A stretch of 64,000 bases of DNA from Amycolatopsis taiwanensis DSM 45107 (GCF_000519205.1 NZ_JAFB01000004.1:379914-443913); one strand, 5' to 3'. Counted from the first letter of the stretch, positions 34,420 to 43,431 are shown. Numbers and translations: made by a program. The notes: generated by a model not told the origin, from the letters alone.

Positions 34420-35748
34420 GTGACTGCTACTGACGATGAGGGGCGGCGTGGTGGCCGGGTGGGCTGGTACGCCTACGACTGGGCGAACTCCGTCTTCACC
34501 ACGACCGTGACCTCGATCTTCTTCGGCCCATTCATCACCGAGGTCGGCGAGCGCGCCGCTGACGGCGACGGGTACCTGCACCCGTTGGGGATCCCGGTGC
34601 TGGCCAGTTCGTTCTACCCGTACCTGGTCGCGTTGTCGGTGTTCCTGCAGGTCCTGGTGTTGCCCTCGGCCGCCGTGCTGACCAGGCGGCACGACAAGGG
34701 GCTGCTCCTCGGCACGCTGTCCACCTGCGGGGCCGGTGCCACGATCGGCATGTACTGGATCGGTGACACCGACTACGGGCTCGGCGGCTCACTGTACGTA
34801 GTGGCGACGATGGCGTTGGGTGGCTCGATCACGGTCGCCAACACCTACCTGCCGGTCCTCGCGCCCCCGGAACACCGGGACCGGACCTCCGCCTACGCGT
34901 CAGCGGCGGGGTTCCTCAGCGGCGCCGCGGTGTTGACGGTCGCTCTGGTCGTGTACGCCAACCACGCCGACTGGGGACTCACCGAGCCGCACGCGGTGCG
35001 GATCATCATGCTCGCCGCCGGCCTGTGGTGGCTGGTGTTCGGGACCGTCTCGGTGTGGCTGCTCCGCGGCTACGGCACCCCGCCTCCGGTCGTGTCGGCC
35101 GAAGAGAGCAGGGCTTATCGGGCGCTGTTCGCGGCCGTCCGGCAGCTGCGGAACCACCCTGCCGCCGCCTGGTTCCTGGTGGCGTTCCTGCTCTACAACA
35201 ACGGACTGCAGAGCGTGACCTCACTCGTGGGGACCTACGCGGCGATCGAGCTCGAACTCGCCGAAGACAACGTGGTCACCGCCGTGCTGCTGGTCCAGTT
35301 CGTGGCCTTCGCCGGCGCGATCGCCGCGGGCCGGTTGGCCGAGCGCTACGGCGGCCGCCGCATCCTGCTGGGCATCGTGGCCGTCTGGGTCGCCGTGATC
35401 GTGGCCGGCGCGCTGATCCCGGACCGGTCGTTCTCCGCGTTCATGACGCTGTGCGTCACCGCCGGCTTCGTGGTCGGCGGCACCTACGCACTGTCCCGCT
35501 CGATCTTCATCCAGCTGGTGCCGGCCGATCGTGTGCCCGAGTACATCGGCATCTTCGAGACGGTCAACCGGTGCCTTGGTTTCATCGGCCCCGCCGCCTT
35601 CGGCCTCGTCCTGCAGTGGACCGGGAACTACCGCTCGGCGTGGACGTCGATCCTGGCGTTCTGGCTGGCCGGCGGCTTGGCGCTGGTGCTCGGCGCCCTG
35701 GCCCGGCGTCAACCGAAACAACGACAGAAAGCAGTGACACATGGTTGA
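34420..35748 (+). CDS. MFS transporter, UMF1/Atg22-like
   Basis: The 442-residue protein has 12 predicted membrane helices and the UMF1/Atg22 N-terminal signature 'GWYAYDWANSVFTTTVTSIFF'. Later conserved segments are 'NTYLPVLAPPEHRDRTSAYA' and 'RSIFIQLVPADRVPEYIGIF'. Members export or release amino acids and small peptides in some organisms. It starts at GTG, directly after the TetR operator, and overlaps the downstream ATP-grasp gene by 8 bp. An exporter paired with a ligase suggests export of the ligase product. Confidence 0.88.
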   Translation: MTATDDEGRRGGRVGWYAYDWANSVFTTTVTSIFFGPFITEVGERAADGDGYLHPLGIPVLASSFYPYLVALSVFLQVLVLPSAAVLTRRHDKGLLLGTLSTCGAGATIGMYWIGDTDYGLGGSLYVVATMALGGSITVANTYLPVLAPPEHRDRTSAYASAAGFLSGAAVLTVALVVYANHADWGLTEPHAVRIIMLAAGLWWLVFGTVSVWLLRGYGTPPPVVSAEESRAYRALFAAVRQLRNHPAAAWFLVAFLLYNNGLQSVTSLVGTYAAIELELAEDNVVTAVLLVQFVAFAGAIAAGRLAERYGGRRILLGIVAVWVAVIVAGALIPDRSFSAFMTLCVTAGFVVGGTYALSRSIFIQLVPADRVPEYIGIFETVNRCLGFIGPAAFGLVLQWTGNYRSAWTSILAFWLAGGLALVLGALARRQPKQRQKAVTHG

Positions 35749-36991
35749 CCTCCCGCGCTACCGCATCCTCCTCACCGAGGCGTCCAGCAACTCCGCCCGG
35801 GAAGTACTCACCGTCCTCGGCTGGCACGGGCACGAGGTGGATGTCATGGACAGCGGCGGCTTCTCCCTCACCGCGCTGTCCCGATGGGTGCGACGCCGCC
35901 ACCCCAGCCCGCGGTTCGCGGCCGACCCGCTGCGCTACCTCGACTCCCTGCGCGACGTGCTGACCAAGGGCGCCTACGACGTCCTGCTGCCCACCCACGA
36001 ACAACTCGTCGCGCTGGCCCGCTACCGCGACGAGTTCACCGAACTGACCAGGCTGGCGGTGCCGGACTTCGCCGCGGTCCGCACCGTGCAGGACAAGGCC
36101 GCGGCCAGCCGGCTCCTTGACGAACTCGGCCTGCCCCAACCGGACACCGCACTCGTGACCGACGAACGCGGACTGCTCGGCCAACGACTGCCCGCCTACG
36201 TCAAACTGCCCGTCGCCACCTCGAGCAGAGGCGTGTGGTTCGCCGAGACGGTCGACCAACTCGGCCGCATCGCCACCCTCCCCGCCATCAAGGACACCTT
36301 CAGCGCCGGCGGCACCGTCCTCGTGCAGCAACCCGTTTCTGGCCCGCTGCTGATGGTTCAGGCACTCTTCGACCACGGCGGGTTGGCCGGTATCCACACC
36401 TGCGTACGGAAACGGGAAGGCGTACAGGGCAGCGCATCGGCCAAGGAATCGCTCCTGCTCCCCGACGTCCACGAACACCTGGCGAAACTCGGCGCGACGC
36501 TGCACTGGCACGGCCCGCTGTCCGCCGATGCCATCCTCGACGAGGCCACCGGCCAGGCCCGCTACATCGACCTCAACCCACGCCTCGTCGAACCCGTGAA
36601 CGCCGAACTCGCCGGCGCCGGCCTCGTCCACCGCTGGCTGGCCGTCTCCTGCGGTGAACCGACGGAACCACTGCCCTCACCACAACCCGGCATCCGAACA
36701 CACACCCTGCTCACCGCGATCCTCCGCCACGCCGAGGTGGGCCGAGGCCGCGGCGCCATCCTGCGCGAACTACTCGACGCCACGACCCGCCGCGGCTGGT
36801 ACTCGGGCAGCACGGAAGAACTACTCCCGATCCGCTCGGACCCGGCCACCGCCCTCCCCGTCGGTGCCATCACCGCCTGCCTGCTCGTCGCACCGCGACT
36901 GTGGCACCGCCTCGCCCCCACCGGCACACCCGCCCACGCCCTCACCCCCCAAGGCTGGCACCAGCTGACCGAAATCCCGGAGCCGAACTGA
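35741..36991 (+). CDS. ATP-grasp-domain ligase-like protein
   Basis: The 416-residue protein has an N-terminal Rossmann-like region ('RILLTEASSNSAREVLTVLG', 'YDVLLPTHEQLVALARYRDE'), then an ATP-grasp fold. Visible parts are the nucleotide-binding lysine strand 'LPAYVKLPVATSSRGVWF', 'VLVQQPVSGPLLMVQAL', and the metal-binding 'GQARYIDLNPRLVEPVNAEL'. Enzymes of this type join a carboxylate to an amine with ATP. The gene overlaps the upstream MFS gene, so synthesis and export may be linked, as in BacD/BacE of bacilysin. The substrate cannot be read from sequence. Confidence 0.85.
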   Translation: MVDLPRYRILLTEASSNSAREVLTVLGWHGHEVDVMDSGGFSLTALSRWVRRRHPSPRFAADPLRYLDSLRDVLTKGAYDVLLPTHEQLVALARYRDEFTELTRLAVPDFAAVRTVQDKAAASRLLDELGLPQPDTALVTDERGLLGQRLPAYVKLPVATSSRGVWFAETVDQLGRIATLPAIKDTFSAGGTVLVQQPVSGPLLMVQALFDHGGLAGIHTCVRKREGVQGSASAKESLLLPDVHEHLAKLGATLHWHGPLSADAILDEATGQARYIDLNPRLVEPVNAELAGAGLVHRWLAVSCGEPTEPLPSPQPGIRTHTLLTAILRHAEVGRGRGAILRELLDATTRRGWYSGSTEELLPIRSDPATALPVGAITACLLVAPRLWHRLAPTGTPAHALTPQGWHQLTEIPEPN

Positions 36992-37060
36992 CACAAGGGG
37001 AACAATGGCGTCGCTGGTGCGCGTTCCGGCGAAGCGGGTCGGTGTCCATACCGGACCGGC

Positions 37061-37144
37061 CGTCCGAGTTCCGGGTTCGAGCGTCCGAGTTCCGGGTTCA
37101 GGTCTCCGAGTTCCGGGTTCGAGCGTCCGAGTTCCGGGTTCGGG
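37061..37144. repeat. Tandem array 4, four 21-nt units
   Basis: Four units start at 37061, 37082, 37103 and 37124, each close to CGTCCGAGTTCCGGGTTCGAG. The stop codon of the convergent MHS transporter lies in the second unit, so the array supplies its last 15 residues. Confidence 0.92.
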
Positions 37145-38444
37145 CGGGGGCCGTTTCGGGCAGGATGAACAGGCAGATCAGCGTGAGCAGGCAGGCCCCG
37201 GCGAGGTAGTAGCCGATGTTCAGCGCGTTGCCGGTGCTCGCCATGATCCGGTTGGCGATCATCGGCGAGATGCCGCCGCCGAGGACCGCGCCGGTGTGGA
37301 ACGCGATGCCCATGCCGGTCTGCCGCTGCTCCGGCGGGAAGAGTTCGGTGAAGTAGGTGTACATCGGGCCGAACAGCAGGCCGGTCGTAAAGAAGCCGAT
37401 CATGATCGCGATGTTCACCGACGTCACCGTGCCCTGCTGGGCGAGGTGGAAGATGCCGAGCGCGGATGCGATCGAGGCGAGCGCGCCGCCGATCATCACC
37501 GGGCGGCGGCCGATCCGGTCGGACAGGAGCGCGGCCAGGACGTTCGCGGCGCCGTGCAGCACCAGGCCGGCGATGCTGCCGTTCACAATGGACTGACGGG
37601 GCAGGCCGAGACCGGCGGGTGCGGGTGCGGTGGCATACGAGAGCATGAAGATGGACAGCGCGAAGGTGCTCGAGTTGAGCCCGATGTTGACGCCGGCCGC
37701 GAGCAGGACCCGGCGCCAGTTGGTCCGGAAGACCTGGACCACGGGCGCCTGCCGCCGGAGCTTCTCGCCCTCCCGGCGCTTCATCTCCTTAAACACCGGG
37801 CTTTCCGCCACGCCCTTGCGGATCCAGATGCCGATCACCAGTACGACCCCACCCACCAGGAAGGGCAGCCGCCAGCCCCAGCTCTGGACGCTCTGCGCGG
37901 GTGCCAACAGCACGAGGGCGAACGCGACGTTGGCCAGGATCGAGCCGACCGGAGAGCCGAGCGCGGTGAACACGCCATATCGCGCGCGCTTCTCCGGCGG
38001 AGCGTGCTCGATCGCCAACACCGCCGCTCCCCCGGTCTCACCGCCGCGGCAAAGTCCGTGTATGAGGCGGAGGAAGACGAGCATCAGCGGCGCCGCGACA
38101 CCGATCTGGGCGTAGGTCGGCAGTAGCCCCATCAACAGCGTGGCCGCGCCCATTCCCACGAAACTGAACAGCAGCGCGCGGCGCCGGCCGTAGCGATCGC
38201 CGATCCACCCGAAAAGCACCGCACCGATCGGGGCCATCAGAAAGCCGATGCCGAAGGTGGCCAGTCCCATGAAGGTCCCGAACCAGGCATCGTTGGTGCG
38301 GAAGAAGGTGTCGGTGAACACCAGCGCCGTGGCCGTGCCGTAGATCGCGAAGTCGTAGAACTCGAGAGAGGTGCCGACGCCGCTGGCGAAGGCCAGGCGG
38401 CCCAAACTGGAACGGCGGGCGGGAGCGACGGTGCTCGCGGTCAT
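37098..38444 (-). CDS. MHS-family metabolite:H+ symporter (MFS)
   Basis: The 448-residue protein has 12 membrane helices and MHS signatures: 'ASGVGTSLEFYDFAIYGTATA', 'GWIGDRYGRRRALLFSF' and 'HGLCRGGETGGAAVLAIEH'. The family imports organic acids such as shikimate, alpha-ketoglutarate and aromatic acids. It sits at the left edge of the aromatic catabolic island, so uptake of indole-acetate or a related acid is plausible. The C-terminus 'ARTRNSDARTRNSET' is encoded by tandem array 4 and is unlikely to be original family sequence. Confidence 0.88.
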   Translation of the reverse strand: MTASTVAPARRSSLGRLAFASGVGTSLEFYDFAIYGTATALVFTDTFFRTNDAWFGTFMGLATFGIGFLMAPIGAVLFGWIGDRYGRRRALLFSFVGMGAATLLMGLLPTYAQIGVAAPLMLVFLRLIHGLCRGGETGGAAVLAIEHAPPEKRARYGVFTALGSPVGSILANVAFALVLLAPAQSVQSWGWRLPFLVGGVVLVIGIWIRKGVAESPVFKEMKRREGEKLRRQAPVVQVFRTNWRRVLLAAGVNIGLNSSTFALSIFMLSYATAPAPAGLGLPRQSIVNGSIAGLVLHGAANVLAALLSDRIGRRPVMIGGALASIASALGIFHLAQQGTVTSVNIAIMIGFFTTGLLFGPMYTYFTELFPPEQRQTGMGIAFHTGAVLGGGISPMIANRIMASTGNALNIGYYLAGACLLTLICLFILPETAPARTRNSDARTRNSET

Positions 38445-38676
38445 TGCTGGATCCTTGTCGGGTTTCGGTCGGCGGGCGTAGAACCGGTCGGCCGGTGCGC
38501 TCCCAAGGATCCGCGCACCTGCGCTTCACAAACGTAAGAACGGGTTTCGTGCTCCTCCAGTGGAGATTTCCCCGACCGGATTGAAGGAATCCCTTATCGT
38601 CAGCGAAGCCGTCGAACCAACATGCCGAAGTCCGTGTCTCCACCCGAGGCGTCTGGCGCCTTTTGAAAGCACCGCA

Positions 38677-39234
38677 CTATTCGGCGCGCGCACTGGCGCT
38701 CAGCAGCGAGCGCAGGGCGTTGACGGCCCGCTCAGTGCGGGCGGTGTTCCCGAAGGCCGTCTGGTGAAACACCAAACCGTCGATGGTGGCAAAGACGACC
38801 TCCGCCAAGTCGGGATCGGTGAGGCCGTTACGGGCCAGTTCCCGGTGGACGGCGGCACGGTAGGTGTCGTTGACGCGCTCCATCGCGGAGCGCAGTTCGG
38901 GGCGGCGGCGTGCCTCCAGCGTCAGTTCGTACTGGAATGCCTGTGCCTCGGGAGCGGCGGCGACCAGGGAGACGAGCCCGCTGGCGAACTCCTCGAACCC
39001 GGGCTGATCCGACGTCAGCTCCGCGCCCTTGACGCTTCGTTCCGCACAGAACACCAGTGCCTCTTCGACGAGGGTGTTCCAGTCGCCGAAGTGATATCGG
39101 ACCGACCCGTGAGTGACGCCCGCCTCGGCCGCCACCGCGCGGTAGGTCAGTCCGCGCAACCCCTCCCTCGCGACGACACGGATCGCCGCTTCAAGAAGCG
39201 CCTGCCGACCGCTTCCATAAGCCAGCCCGGCCAT
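38677..39234 (-). CDS. TetR-family transcriptional regulator
   Basis: The 185-residue protein has the helix-turn-helix 'LTYRAVAAEAGVTHGSVRYHFG' at about residues 27-50. The start MAGLAYG (39234) follows GGGGAGG with good spacing; an earlier start at 39255 is less likely. It lies between the MHS transporter and the iac-like gene set on the same strand, and may be a local repressor of the transporter. Confidence 0.88.
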   Translation of the reverse strand: MAGLAYGSGRQALLEAAIRVVAREGLRGLTYRAVAAEAGVTHGSVRYHFGDWNTLVEEALVFCAERSVKGAELTSDQPGFEEFASGLVSLVAAAPEAQAFQYELTLEARRRPELRSAMERVNDTYRAAVHRELARNGLTDPDLAEVVFATIDGLVFHQTAFGNTARTERAVNALRSLLSASARAE

Positions 39235-39309
39235 CGCTTGCCTCCCCGAGTCCATTCACTTGAGAAGCGTAATGACTCTGGGCGTGCGGGGGGCGCGCTG
39301 GTGGCCGGG

Positions 39310-40266
39310 TCAGTACAGCTCGATCACCAGCCGGTCGCTCAACGCGCGGGAGACGCACAGGGCGATTTGGTCGCCCCCGGCCTTGTCGGCCACGGAGAGA
39401 CAGTTGTCGCGATGGTCGGCCTTTCCTTCGAGCAGGCCCGAAACGCACGAGCCGCAGGTGCCCTCCTCGCACGAGGAGAACACTTCGATGCCGTTCTCCG
39501 TCAGGACCGAGAGAATCGACTTGTCGGCGGGAACCTCGAAGACCTCACCGGTGTCGAGTTCGACCGTGAAGGGTTGGTCCCCGCTCGTGTCGATCTCGGC
39601 GGCGACGAAATGCTCCACGTGGACGTGGTCCTCACCCACGACGGGCGCGAAGACCGACGCGACCTGATCCATGAAGCCCTCCGGCCCGCACGTGTAGACG
39701 TGGCTGGACGGCGTCAGCGCGGGGACCACATCGGCGAGCACGGCGGGTTGTCCGGAGCGGGGCACGCCGAAACGGAGGTGCACCCGGTCACGGAACTCGG
39801 CCCGGTGCTCCAAAAGGTCAGTGAAGGCGGCTTCCGCCCGCGAGCGGGCGAAGTAGTGAAGCTCGAACTCGGCCCCCTGCCGGTGCAGTTCGTAGGCCAG
39901 GCTGAGCAGCGGGGTAACCCCGATCCCGCCGGCGACCAACACGTGCCGGTCCGCGTCGTCGGCCAGCGTCAGCAGATTACGTGGCTCGCTGACCTTGAGG
40001 TGGTCACCGACGGACACCGTGTGCAGCGCCACCGAGCCGCCCCGCGAGCCGGGCTCACGCTTGACCGCGATGAGTAGTGACGAGGTCTCCTCGGGCGGGC
40101 TGCACACGGAGTACTGCCGCACCAGTCCGGTCGGACCGGTGACGTCGATGTGCGCGCCGGCCCGGTACGGGACGAACGCTTCGCCGTCCTCGCGTGCCAG
40201 CCGCAACGTCCGGATGTCAGCGGTCTCGTCGACGATCTCCGCGACCCGAACCAGGATGTTCGCCAT
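39310..40266 (-). CDS. iacF: IacF-like ferredoxin reductase (phthalate dioxygenase reductase type)
   Basis: The 318-residue protein has three domains in order. The first is flavin-binding ('GLVRQYSVCSPPEE', about residues 45-65), the second NAD-binding ('HVLVAGGIGVTPLLSL', 'HVYTCGPEGFMDQV'). The third is a C-terminal plant-type 2Fe-2S ferredoxin ('SSCEEGTCGSCVSGLLEG', then a fourth Cys in 'DNCLSVADK'). This order is that of phthalate dioxygenase reductase. It supplies electrons from NAD(P)H to the Rieske dioxygenase encoded upstream on the same strand. Gene order A-B-C-D-E-F matches iac clusters. It is separated from the SDR gene by 203 bp containing a hairpin element. Confidence 0.82.
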   Translation of the reverse strand: MANILVRVAEIVDETADIRTLRLAREDGEAFVPYRAGAHIDVTGPTGLVRQYSVCSPPEETSSLLIAVKREPGSRGGSVALHTVSVGDHLKVSEPRNLLTLADDADRHVLVAGGIGVTPLLSLAYELHRQGAEFELHYFARSRAEAAFTDLLEHRAEFRDRVHLRFGVPRSGQPAVLADVVPALTPSSHVYTCGPEGFMDQVASVFAPVVGEDHVHVEHFVAAEIDTSGDQPFTVELDTGEVFEVPADKSILSVLTENGIEVFSSCEEGTCGSCVSGLLEGKADHRDNCLSVADKAGGDQIALCVSRALSDRLVIELY

Positions 40267-40280
40267 CGACACTCCACCGC

Positions 40281-40322
40281 CTAGTGCTTGTAAAGCGGCG
40301 AAGCCGCTTGCTGTGGGCCGCC
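40281..40322 (-). repeat. Intergenic hairpin element copy E1 (partial)
   Basis: Read on the minus strand, GCAAGCGGCTTCGCCGCTTTA matches the right end of the element at 58907-58990 (GCAAGCGGCTCCGCCGCTTTG). AAGCGGC/GCCGCTT forms a 7-bp stem with a 3-nt loop. It lies just upstream of iacF and may also attenuate readthrough from iacE. Confidence 0.6.
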
Positions 40323-40469
40323 AACCGGCACCGCCGCGGGTTCTGAGGCGGTTCCTGGTGAGGACGGCGCCGACGTGGTGAATTGGACATTCATGAGGAG
40401 GCGATCCCGGAGCCAGGGACCGTCTCGGGTTCCGCTCCGGCACCGCTACGCAAACCAAGCCATCATTGG

Positions 40470-41219
40470 CTAACGCATGTACAAGCCGCCGTTGGCGTCC
40501 CAGCAGGCGCCGGTGACCGAGGCCGCGTCCGGCGATGCGAGCAAGGCGACCATCTTGGCGATGAACGCGGGGTCGCCGAGCCGTCCGACCGGGATGTTCT
40601 TGGAGAAGGCTTCGAGGTTCTCCTCGCCGACGATCGAGCGCACCATCGGGCTGTCCTGCGGGCCGGGTGAGACCGCGTTCACCGTGACGCCCCGGGGAGC
40701 GAGTTCGCGGGCGAAGACCTTGGTCGCCGACATGATCGCGCCCTTGGACGACGCGTAGTGGCCACCGGTCGCGGTACCGCCGTTCTGGCCCGCCAGCGAC
40801 GCCAGGTTGACGATCCGGCCGTAGCCCTGCCGGGCCAGGTAGGTGCCGAAGATCTGGCAGGCGGCGAAGGTGCCGGTGAAGTTGACGGCCATGACGGCGT
40901 CGAGTTCGTCCGGCGTGATCTCCATCAGCGGCTTGGCCTGGGTGCGGGCGGCGTTGTTGACCAGGACGTGCACGTCGTCGAAATCGGCGAGGACGTCGGC
41001 CAGCAGTTGTTCCAAGGCCGCGCGCCTGCTTACGTCGACGGCATATCCCCGTGCCGTGGCGCGGGTGCCGTCGAGTTCGCTCGCCAGTGCCGCGGCGGCG
41101 CTGCCGTCGAGATCGGCCACCGCGACCTGGTAGCCATCGGCATGCAGGCGGCGGACGATGTACTCACCCAGCCCGCCGGCGCCTCCGGTGACGACGGCGA
41201 CCTGTGCCTTCGCGGTCAT
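40470..41219 (-). CDS. iacE: IacE-like short-chain dehydrogenase
   Basis: The 249-residue classical SDR has the cofactor motif 'VVTGGAGGLGEYIVR', 'LVNNAART' and the catalytic Ser/Tyr/Lys set 'VNLASLAGQNGG' and 'YASSKGAI'. An acidic residue after beta-2 ('AVADLDGS') favours NAD. Its ATG overlaps the stop of the dioxygenase beta gene (ATGA). In iac clusters IacE acts on a hydroxylated indole-acetate intermediate; the exact step here is inferred from synteny. Confidence 0.82.
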   Translation of the reverse strand: MTAKAQVAVVTGGAGGLGEYIVRRLHADGYQVAVADLDGSAAAALASELDGTRATARGYAVDVSRRAALEQLLADVLADFDDVHVLVNNAARTQAKPLMEITPDELDAVMAVNFTGTFAACQIFGTYLARQGYGRIVNLASLAGQNGGTATGGHYASSKGAIMSATKVFARELAPRGVTVNAVSPGPQDSPMVRSIVGEENLEAFSKNIPVGRLGDPAFIAKMVALLASPDAASVTGACWDANGGLYMR

Positions 41220-41734
41220 AGCAGGAACCCCGCGGCGGGAACGGCTTCTTCGCTGTCCACGAGCCGGACCACCTTCAGCGCGACCTGGTCGCTCGCCGGG
41301 CCCTCGTCCGAGAGGCGGATCCGGTGCAGGAGGTCGGCGGCCCAGATGTCGTGGCGGCCGCGCTTGTAGGCGATCAGCACCTGTGCCGAGCGCAGCACGA
41401 CTTCGGAGTCGGTGACCGACTCGGGCACGAACCGCGAGACGGTGCGCACCGTCCGGGCGGCATCCACCGCCGCGATGGCGTAGCCCTCGGTCATCCTCCG
41501 CACGCGCATCTCCCGCATGCGTGCGTCGTCGTAGACCATGTTGAGCGTCGCGGCGAAATCCTCGGTTTCCGGGTCGATCGGGATGACGTAGATCCCGTCG
41601 TCGGCGTACAGGCCGTTCCAGACGGCATATTCTTTACGGTCAAGCAATTCCGCCTCGCGCCAGACCAGGTCGATCGCGCGGGCAACGCGCGGGTCGGTGG
41701 TCGGTATCGGGGTGGCGAGCACAGGTTCAGTCAT
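41216..41734 (-). CDS. iacD: Aromatic-ring-hydroxylating dioxygenase beta subunit (IacD-like)
   Basis: The 172-residue protein has the SnoaL/NTF2-like fold of ring-hydroxylating dioxygenase small subunits ('VWREAELLDRKEYAVWNGLY', 'DDGIYVIPIDPETEDF', 'RRMTEGYAIAAVDAARTVRTV'). It has no cofactor and stabilises the alpha3-beta3 complex. The gene overlaps the alpha subunit gene by 8 bp and the SDR gene by ATGA, so all three are translated together. Confidence 0.85.
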   Translation of the reverse strand: MTEPVLATPIPTTDPRVARAIDLVWREAELLDRKEYAVWNGLYADDGIYVIPIDPETEDFAATLNMVYDDARMREMRVRRMTEGYAIAAVDAARTVRTVSRFVPESVTDSEVVLRSAQVLIAYKRGRHDIWAADLLHRIRLSDEGPASDQVALKVVRLVDSEEAVPAAGFLL

Positions 41735-43004
41735 CGCTCATCATCTGCTTCCACTTGTGGTACGCCGCGCGCATGCCGGTCTCGTCGGTGACGTGGGAAG
41801 TCGGCCAGCCTTCCGGGCTCGGCTTCTCCCGGCCGAGTCCGCGGTTCACCATGATCGGCATTTCCGGTGCGCCCTGTGCGCCGCGCTGGACGCGGTCCCA
41901 CCCCTCGGCGTCGTCGGGGGTGCCGAACCCGAAGGGGCCCTGGAAATGCTCGTGGATACGGAGCCGCTCGCGGTTGACGAGGTCGACCTCCGGCGGGCCA
42001 TCCGGACCGATCGCGACGTGCTCGATCCGGGTTTCGTCGACCGCGACGGGGCGGAGCACGCGGAAGAACGCCGCCGACATCGACACGTTGGGGAAGAGGT
42101 TGAGGTTGAACCCGGTGCCGTGCATGGCGCGGACCAGCTTGCGAACCTGGCCCGGGTCCAGGGTCTTCGACAGCTCCTCGACGAGGTGGTCGAAACGGCC
42201 CTGAAGCGCCTCGCTGCCGTCGTCGGCGTCGAGGTCGGAGTGCTCGGGCACCATCTGCATGACGCTGTGGCCGTTGCCGAGGTCGTGGGTGATCGCCTCG
42301 GGATCCTTCATGAACGACATCATGTCGGCGGTCTCGGCGTCCACCGAGGCCATCCACGACCGGTGCACGATCGGGAAATGGTAACCGTCGGTGGTGTTCT
42401 CCAACTGGATCTTCCAGTTGCCCGAGAACTTGAACTGGTGCTTGCCGAGGACCTTGATCGGATAGCCGCCGCCCTGCTTCATGAACCGGTCGATCCATGG
42501 CCTGGCGTCGCCGAGGAATTCCTCGAGCGGCTCGGCGTCGTCGTTGAAGGTCGCGAAGACCATTCCGCCGTAAACCTCGGTGCGCAATTTCTTCAGCGAC
42601 AGGTCGCGCTTGTCGACGACGCCTTCGTAGCCATCGGGGTACGGGATGCCACGCAACGTCCCGTCAAGGCCGTAAGACCACGCGTGGTAGGGACAGGTGA
42701 AACCGTTGGCCTGGCCCTTGGGTTTCTCGCAGATGCTCGCGCCCCGGTGGCGGCACCGGTTGAGCAGCGTGTGCAGGCCGCCCTTGCGGTCGCGGGTCAC
42801 GATCACCGGCTGGCGGCCGACATGAGTCGATTTGAAACTGCCCGGCTTGGGCAGTTCGCTTTCGTGCGCCACCCACACCCAGGTGCGCTCGAAGATCTTG
42901 GCGATCTCCTGCTCGAAGATTTCGGGATCGGTGTAGAGGCGGCCGGCCACCCGGTCGCCGAAAACCAGGTCGGCGGGTGCGGCGCCGGAGATGTCGTCGG
43001 TCAT
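41727..43004 (-). CDS. iacC: Rieske dioxygenase alpha subunit (IacC-like)
   Basis: The 425-residue protein carries the Rieske cluster 'NRCRHRGASICEKPKG' with partner 'TCPYHAWSYGLDG' (about residues 84-110). The mononuclear iron site is in 'NTTDGYHFPIVHRSW' (His-x4-His). It would add dioxygen to the indole or oxindole ring of an indole-acetate intermediate. The start MTDDISG overlaps the iacB stop by ATGA. Electron supply would come from the IacF-like reductase. Confidence 0.87.
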   Translation of the reverse strand: MTDDISGAAPADLVFGDRVAGRLYTDPEIFEQEIAKIFERTWVWVAHESELPKPGSFKSTHVGRQPVIVTRDRKGGLHTLLNRCRHRGASICEKPKGQANGFTCPYHAWSYGLDGTLRGIPYPDGYEGVVDKRDLSLKKLRTEVYGGMVFATFNDDAEPLEEFLGDARPWIDRFMKQGGGYPIKVLGKHQFKFSGNWKIQLENTTDGYHFPIVHRSWMASVDAETADMMSFMKDPEAITHDLGNGHSVMQMVPEHSDLDADDGSEALQGRFDHLVEELSKTLDPGQVRKLVRAMHGTGFNLNLFPNVSMSAAFFRVLRPVAVDETRIEHVAIGPDGPPEVDLVNRERLRIHEHFQGPFGFGTPDDAEGWDRVQRGAQGAPEMPIMVNRGLGREKPSPEGWPTSHVTDETGMRAAYHKWKQMMSDD

Positions 43005-43393
43005 CGAGAGTTCTCCGTGGGAAGCGTGACGTCTTCGCGAACGGTGAGAGCGCGGCCGATGCGCGCCTCGATCTTCGCGAACTTCCAGAGCTTGGCCTCG
43101 CTTTCGCCGACCGGCGTGGTGCGGAAGAGATTGCAGGCCGCCTTGACGGTTTCCTGCGTGTCGACGTCGGCGAGGATGTAGCAGGTCCACGGCCAGCCGT
43201 CGGAGGGGCCGACCATGTGCGCGTCGTCGTCCAGGTCCCCGATGAAGGTCACGCCCGGCAGCGCCTTGAGCTGGTCCATCATCGAAACGAAGGCCTGCCA
43301 GACGTCGCCGACGCCGATGCCATCGCTCGGCAGGTCGAAGAAGTTCTGGTTGATGCCGATGCAGAAGAGCACGCGCAGCGGCTGTGCGCTCAT
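43001..43393 (-). CDS. iacB: IacB-like conserved protein of indole-acetate clusters
   Basis: The 130-residue protein ('LRVLFCIGINQNFFDLPSDG', 'GVTFIGDLDDDAHMVGPSDG', 'WPWTCYILADVDTQETVKAA') has a ferredoxin-like alpha/beta pattern and no known catalytic motif. In length, sequence character and position between the monooxygenase-like and Rieske genes it corresponds to IacB of proteobacterial iac clusters, whose role is still unclear. Its stop overlaps the alpha subunit start. Confidence 0.7.
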   Translation of the reverse strand: MSAQPLRVLFCIGINQNFFDLPSDGIGVGDVWQAFVSMMDQLKALPGVTFIGDLDDDAHMVGPSDGWPWTCYILADVDTQETVKAACNLFRTTPVGESEAKLWKFAKIEARIGRALTVREDVTLPTENSR

Positions 43394-43431
43394 GCCGGTC
43401 TCCTCCTTTGCAGTCGCGGATCTGGCTTGGC

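Noticed and set aside
41697..43181. Plus-strand frame of about 494 codons opposite the Rieske dioxygenase genes
   Set aside because: The minus strand encodes intact Rieske alpha and beta subunits; this frame is composition-driven.
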